DNA from: Bradyrhizobium sp. KBS0727
Lineage (GTDB): Bacteria > Pseudomonadota > Alphaproteobacteria > Rhizobiales > Xanthobacteraceae
DNA length: 64,000 nt
Direction of reading: 5' to 3'
Assembly: GCF_005937885.2 (NCBI RefSeq)
Contig: NZ_CP042176.1
Location: 1,669,501 to 1,733,500 of the forward strand
Shown: positions 60,486 to 64,000 of the stretch, piece after piece
How the letters are laid out: every line of letters begins with the position of its first letter
Position numbering within the stretch: the stretch's first letter is position 1
The notes under the pieces: generated by a model
What the model saw: the letters and a program-made list of their open reading frames with translations, nothing else
What the model was told of the DNA's origin: nothing
Databases searched by the model: none
Position numbers and translations under genes: made by a program

Positions 60486-62648
60486 ATGAACAGGACAGCC
60501 TTCTCCCTGCCGGAGCACAGCGAATACCGGACCCGCGGCGGCCTCGTCGTGTCACGGGCTGTCGAGCAGTTCACCGGTAACGCCAAGCGCCTCGACGATC
60601 TGATCGACCTGCTCGATCGCCGCCGCGGCGTGGTGCTGTCCTCAGGCACCACGGTGCCGGGCCGCTATGAGAGTTTCGACCTCGGCTTTTCCGATCCGCC
60701 ACTGGTGCTGGAAACCGCCGGCGCCAACTTTTCGCTGGCTGCGCTCAACGCGCGCGGCGAGGTGCTGATCGCCTTTCTCGGCGATGCGCTGCGCGATCCC
60801 TGCGTCGTGATCTCGGAAAAGAACGCGACCCGTCTGGCCGGACATATCATCCGCGGTGCCGCGCCTGTTGACGAAGACCAGCGCACCCGCCGCGCCAGCG
60901 TGATGTCGCTGGTGCGCGATCTCGTTGCCGCGCTGTCGTCCAATGACGATCCGATGCTCGGCCTGTTCGGCGCCTTTGCCTACGACCTCGTGTTCCAGAT
61001 CGAGGACCTGGTGCAGAAGCGTGCGCGCGAAAGCGACCAGCGCGATATCGTGCTCTACATCCCGGATCGCCTGCTGGCCTACGACCGCGCCACCGGGCGC
61101 GGTGTGGTGCTGAGCTATGATTTCGCCTGGAACGGCAGATCCACCAAGGGCCTGCCGCGCGATACCGCCGAGAGCATCTACGCCAAGACGCCGCGGCAGG
61201 GATTTTCCGATCACGCGCCCGGCGAATATCAGGCAACCGTCGAGGTCGCCCGTGCGGCGTTCGCGCGCGGCGACCTGTTCGAGGCGGTGCCGGGACAGTT
61301 GTTCGCCGAACCCTGCGAGCGCTCGCCGGCGGAAGTGTTCCAGCGGCTCTGCCGTATCAACCCGTCGCCCTATGGCGCGCTGATGAATCTCGGCGACGGC
61401 GAATTTCTGGTGTCGGCCTCGCCGGAAATGTTCGTGCGCTCCGACGGCCGCCGGGTCGAGACCTGCCCGATCTCGGGCACCATCGCGCGTGGCGCCGACG
61501 CGATCGGCGACGCCGAGCAGATCCGGCAGTTGCTGAATTCGGAAAAGGACGAATTCGAACTCAACATGTGCACCGACGTCGATCGCAACGACAAGGCGCG
61601 GGTCTGCGTGCCCGGGACTATTAAAGTTCTGGCGCGGCGCCAGATCGAGACCTATTCGAAACTGTTTCACACCGTCGACCATGTCGAAGGCATTTTGCGG
61701 CCGGGCTTCGACTCGCTCGATGCGTTCCTCACCCATGCGTGGGCGGTGACAGTGACCGGCGCACCGAAATTGTGGGCGATGCAGTTCGTCGAGGACAATG
61801 AGCGCTCGTCGCGGCGCTGGTATGCCGGCGCGATCGGTGCGATGAATTTCGACGGCAGCATCAATACCGGGCTCACCATCCGTACCATCCGGATGAAGGA
61901 TGGCCTGGCCGAAGTCCGTGTCGGCGCCACCTGCCTGTTTGATTCCGATCCGGCCGCTGAAGACCGCGAATGCCAGGTCAAGGCGGCGGCCTTGTTCCAG
62001 GCGCTGCGCGGCGATCCGCCAAAACCGCTGTCGGCGTTTGCGCCCGACGCCAGCGGTTCGGGCAAGAAGGTGCTGCTGATCGATCACGACGACAGTTTCG
62101 TGCACATGCTGGCGGATTATTTTCGGCAGGTCGGCGCCGACGTCACCGTGGTCCGGCATGTTCATGCGCAGGACATGCTGAAGAAGAAGTGGGATCTCCT
62201 GGTGCTGTCGCCCGGGCCGGGAAGACCTGAGGATTTCGGGATTTCGAAGACTATTCGTACCGCGCTGGACAACAAGCTGCCGATCTTCGGCGTCTGCCTC
62301 GGCGTGCAGGCGATCGGTGAATATTTCGGCGGCCAGCTCGGCCAGCTCGGCCAGCCAGCGCACGGACGGCCATCCCGAGTCCAGGTGCGCGGCGGGCGGC
62401 TGATGCAGAACCTGCCCAACGAGATCGTCATCGGCCGCTATCATTCGCTCTATGTCGAGCGCGACAGCGTGCCTGAAGTGCTCGAGGTCACCGCGACCAC
62501 CGAGGACGGCGTCGCGATGGCGATCGAACACAAATCTTTGCCGGTCGGCGGCGTGCAGTTTCATCCGGAGTCGCTGATGTCGCTCGGCGGCGAGGTGGGC
62601 CTGCGCATTGTCGAGAACGCGTTCCGGCTTAATGTTGGAGCGAACTGA
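60486..62648 (+). CDS. trpE(G): Anthranilate synthase, fused components I and II
   Basis: 720 residues. The first 520 are component I: the chorismate-binding core shows PLRD-like signatures, FLVSASPEMFVR, CPISGTIARGADA and the DELNM-type motif FELNMCTDVDRND. The last 190 form the glutamine amidotransferase with the catalytic Cys in FGVCLGVQAIGEYFGG and His/Glu in VQFHPESLMS. It makes anthranilate from chorismate, the first step to tryptophan. The fusion is typical of Rhizobiales. Regulated by the leader upstream; trpD and trpC are not in the window. Confidence 0.95.
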   Translation: MNRTAFSLPEHSEYRTRGGLVVSRAVEQFTGNAKRLDDLIDLLDRRRGVVLSSGTTVPGRYESFDLGFSDPPLVLETAGANFSLAALNARGEVLIAFLGDALRDPCVVISEKNATRLAGHIIRGAAPVDEDQRTRRASVMSLVRDLVAALSSNDDPMLGLFGAFAYDLVFQIEDLVQKRARESDQRDIVLYIPDRLLAYDRATGRGVVLSYDFAWNGRSTKGLPRDTAESIYAKTPRQGFSDHAPGEYQATVEVARAAFARGDLFEAVPGQLFAEPCERSPAEVFQRLCRINPSPYGALMNLGDGEFLVSASPEMFVRSDGRRVETCPISGTIARGADAIGDAEQIRQLLNSEKDEFELNMCTDVDRNDKARVCVPGTIKVLARRQIETYSKLFHTVDHVEGILRPGFDSLDAFLTHAWAVTVTGAPKLWAMQFVEDNERSSRRWYAGAIGAMNFDGSINTGLTIRTIRMKDGLAEVRVGATCLFDSDPAAEDRECQVKAAALFQALRGDPPKPLSAFAPDASGSGKKVLLIDHDDSFVHMLADYFRQVGADVTVVRHVHAQDMLKKKWDLLVLSPGPGRPEDFGISKTIRTALDNKLPIFGVCLGVQAIGEYFGGQLGQLGQPAHGRPSRVQVRGGRLMQNLPNEIVIGRYHSLYVERDSVPEVLEVTATTEDGVAMAIEHKSLPVGGVQFHPESLMSLGGEVGLRIVENAFRLNVGAN

Positions 62649-62664
62649 ATGCAGGTTTCCACCC

Positions 62665-62767
62665 CGTCATTCCGGGATGGTGCGTTAGCACCAGACCCGG
62701 AATCTCGAGATTCTCAGATGCGCAATTGCGCATCGTAGTTCGATGCTTCGCATCGCCCCGGAATGAC
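62665..62767. repeat. Type F multi-hairpin repeat
   Basis: Ends are GTCATTCCGGG and CCCCGGAATGAC. Internal stems include TGGTGCGTTAGCACCA and the perfect 18-bp palindrome GATGCGCAATTGCGCATC, then CGATGCTTCGCATCG. It fills the gap between trpE(G) and apt and may end the trp transcript. Confidence 0.75.
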
Positions 62768-62785
62768 ATTTGAAGCGAGAACCCG

Positions 62786-63325
62786 ATGACATTCGACCAC
62801 GATCTGAAAGCCACCGTCCGCACCATTCCGGATTACCCGAAGCCGGGCATCCTGTTTCGCGACATCACCACGCTATTGGCGGACGCGCGCGCCTTTCGCC
62901 GCGCGGTCGACGAGCTGGTGCATCCCTGGGCCGGCAACAAGATCGACAAGGTCGCCGGCGTCGAGGCGAGGGGCTTCATTCTCGGCGGCGCCGTGGCGCA
63001 TCAGGTCTCCGCCGGCTTCGTGCCGATCCGCAAGAAAGGCAAGCTGCCGCACACCACGGTACGGATCGCTTACTCCTTGGAATACGGCCTCGACGAAATG
63101 GAAATGCACGCCGATGCCGTGCATCCCGGCGAGCGCGTGATCTTGGTCGATGATCTCATCGCCACCGGCGGCACCGCGGAAGGCGCAGTAAAACTGTTGC
63201 GCCAGATCGGCGCCAACGTGGTCGCCGCCTGCTTCATCATCGACCTGCCGGATCTCGGCGGCGCCGCCAAGCTGCGCGCGATGGATGTGCCGGTGCGAAC
63301 GCTGATGACGTTCGAGGGGCATTGA
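62786..63325 (+). CDS. apt: Adenine phosphoribosyltransferase
   Basis: 179 residues. Salvages adenine with PRPP to form AMP. The PRPP-binding motif [14 protein letters not shown] is exact, [15 protein letters not shown] is the family N-terminus, and [14 protein letters not shown] binds the base. The length is typical. The promoter is probably inside or just after the preceding repeat. It converges on the GIY-YIG gene with a 17-bp gap. Confidence 0.95.
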   Translation: MTFDHDLKATVRTIPDYPKPGILFRDITTLLADARAFRRAVDELVHPWAGNKIDKVAGVEARGFILGGAVAHQVSAGFVPIRKKGKLPHTTVRIAYSLEYGLDEMEMHADAVHPGERVILVDDLIATGGTAEGAVKLLRQIGANVVAACFIIDLPDLGGAAKLRAMDVPVRTLMTFEGH

Positions 63326-63342
63326 ACGCGGTTTCGTCGCGC

Positions 63343-63675
63343 TCAGACGGCCGTGGCGCCGAGCTGCGACCGCCAATGCAGCGCGCGCTCCTTCAGCAGC
63401 GCGTCGCGGACATAGGGGATATCTTCCTCTTCCAGCCGTTCGCATTCGGCGAACGTCAGGCTGTCGGGCCCGTGCGCGGTCCATGCCGCCTGCAGGCTCC
63501 GGCAGGTATGGCTGCCCTGGCGCAGCGAGAACCAGATCCGGTTCTGGATCTTCTCCAGATTGGGCGACTGTCCGACCCACGTCTCCGAGGTGGCCGTGCA
63601 GCGGACGACGTAAATCCCCGCGATGGTCTTTCGCTCCTTGTAGGCGGCGATCGCGGCCTTTCTGTCTGACGTCAC
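63343..63675 (-). CDS. GIY-YIG domain protein
   Basis: 110 residues. GIYVVRCTATSETWVGQSPN is a GIY-YIG-type start in which the second motif is WVG, followed by LEKIQNRIWFSLRQG with the conserved Arg. No DNA-binding extension is present. Small stand-alone GIY-YIG proteins are of unknown role, possibly in DNA or RNA processing. The GTG start begins VTSDRKAAIAA, which reads as a normal N-terminus. A perfect 20-bp palindrome lies 62 bp upstream. Confidence 0.82.
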   Translation of the reverse strand: MTSDRKAAIAAYKERKTIAGIYVVRCTATSETWVGQSPNLEKIQNRIWFSLRQGSHTCRSLQAAWTAHGPDSLTFAECERLEEEDIPYVRDALLKERALHWRSQLGATAV

Positions 63676-63737
63676 GGGGTGGCCTCGCGAGGGTTTTCAG
63701 GGTCGGCGAAGCGATAACAGGCCGGGGAGGTTGCGTC

Positions 63738-63757
63738 AATATTACCCGGGTAATATT
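63738..63757. promoter_or_regulatory. Perfect 20-bp palindrome upstream of the GIY-YIG gene
   Basis: AATATTACCCGGGTAATATT is an exact palindrome in an otherwise GC-rich gap. On the minus strand its last bases overlap a possible TTGACG -35, with TTATCG 16 bp further. The arrangement suggests a dimeric repressor or activator site controlling the GIY-YIG gene and perhaps the upstream gene's 3' region. The regulator is unknown. Confidence 0.65.
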
Positions 63758-63780
63758 TGCCGAGCAGCGGGACCAGCGAG

Positions 63781-64000
63781 CTACGACCCCTGCAGCAGCA
63801 GGCTGAGTTCGAGGTCCCGAAAACTGCTGTAATTCCGGCGGATCCATTGATGCAGCTCGGTCGACGAATCCTTTTCGTTGCGCAGGTAGCCGGTGAACGA
63901 AAAGGTCAGGCGGTCGATATAGGTCTTCAGGAACGTCGGCAGCGCCGAGATCCGCAATACCCGTCCGCCCTCCATCGCCGCGGGCAGCTCGCCGCGCACC
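63781..64000 (-). CDS. Unrecognised protein (partial, C-terminal part only)
   Basis: The open minus-strand frame enters from the window's right edge and ends at TAG (63781-63783), giving about 72 residues. It contains RISALPTFLKTYIDRLTFSF and ends HQWIRRNYSSFRDLELSLLL. The composition is coding-like (mixed, not Arg-rich). No family can be assigned from the fragment. Confidence 0.55.
   Translation of the reverse strand, partial: VRGELPAAMEGGRVLRISALPTFLKTYIDRLTFSFTGYLRNEKDSSTELHQWIRRNYSSFRDLELSLLLQGS

Noticed and set aside
1..64000. tRNA, rRNA, prophage, insertion sequence or secretion-system genes
   Set aside because: None was recognised when reading both strands; small non-coding RNAs without clear motifs could still be missed.

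Overview
This 64 kb window is high-GC chromosomal DNA from an alphaproteobacterium, most likely Bradyrhizobium or a close Bradyrhizobiaceae relative. The evidence is a single fused cytochrome b/c1 gene (fbcH) behind fbcF, a fused trpE(G) preceded by a short Trp-rich leader, a rhizobial-type glycerol regulon (glpD-STPQUV), a Zur-type palindrome, and many intergenic inverted-repeat elements of a kind I associate with Bradyrhizobium. I saw no tRNA or rRNA genes, insertion sequences, prophage or CRISPR array. The window looks like core genome with small accessory insertions. 

Layout. 0-1 kb: start of a secreted class C beta-lactamase-like serine hydrolase (minus strand). 1.4-7.5 kb: tightly coupled fatty-acid beta-oxidation operon (acyl-CoA dehydrogenase, thiolase, FadB-type hydratase/dehydrogenase, hotdog thioesterase), preceded by tandem 30-bp hairpin repeats. 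8.8-17.6 kb: glycerol/glycerol-3-phosphate regulon with its DeoR/GlpR regulator, glpD and a complete ABC importer, closed by a strong terminator. 17.7-22.1 kb (minus): Old Yellow Enzyme, SDR oxidoreductase, DUF1993 protein and lytic transglycosylase, separated by repeats. 22.4-26 kb: three-subunit molybdenum hydroxylase. 26-27.8 kb: small secreted and stress-type proteins. 27.8-34.9 kb: SbmA/BacA-like peptide transporter, XRE-type metabolic regulator, DUF4170 protein, metallophosphoesterase, NUDIX, glycosyltransferase and GNAT. 35-38.6 kb: repeat-rich gap, then a Zur-box-controlled DUF2946/TonB-receptor pair. 38.7-46 kb (minus): MoxR/DUF58/BatA-like operon. 46.2-49.8 kb: translationally coupled DUF1285, NUDIX, DUF6111, CCA-adding-like enzyme and TSUP transporter. 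49.8-53.6 kb (minus): HAD hydrolase, DUF2158 protein with a very acidic tail, hemF, queD, queE, trmL. 53.6-54.3 kb (minus): DUF433/antitoxin/ParE cluster whose toxin is frameshifted. 54.7-57.4 kb: fbcFH. 57.5-64 kb: dienelactone hydrolase, NAD-dependent epimerase, extradiol-dioxygenase-like VOC protein, trpL-trpE(G), apt, a GIY-YIG protein behind a 20-bp palindrome, and the C-terminal part of an unrecognised gene. 

How the genes work together. Fatty-acid oxidation and glycerol uptake/oxidation lie side by side, consistent with use of lipid breakdown products. The XRE/DUF2083 regulator belongs to a family that controls acyl-CoA metabolism. fbcFH supplies the bc1 complex that takes electrons from GlpD and other quinone-linked dehydrogenases. 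The Zur-boxed receptor pair is predicted to bring in zinc. 

The least ordinary signals are these: the hairpin repeat array before the fad operon; a mobile-repeat-derived C-terminus on GlpS; a probable leaderless trpL; the frameshifted ParE; and near-perfect palindromes before the XRE regulator and the GIY-YIG gene. I found no convincing entirely new multi-gene system.
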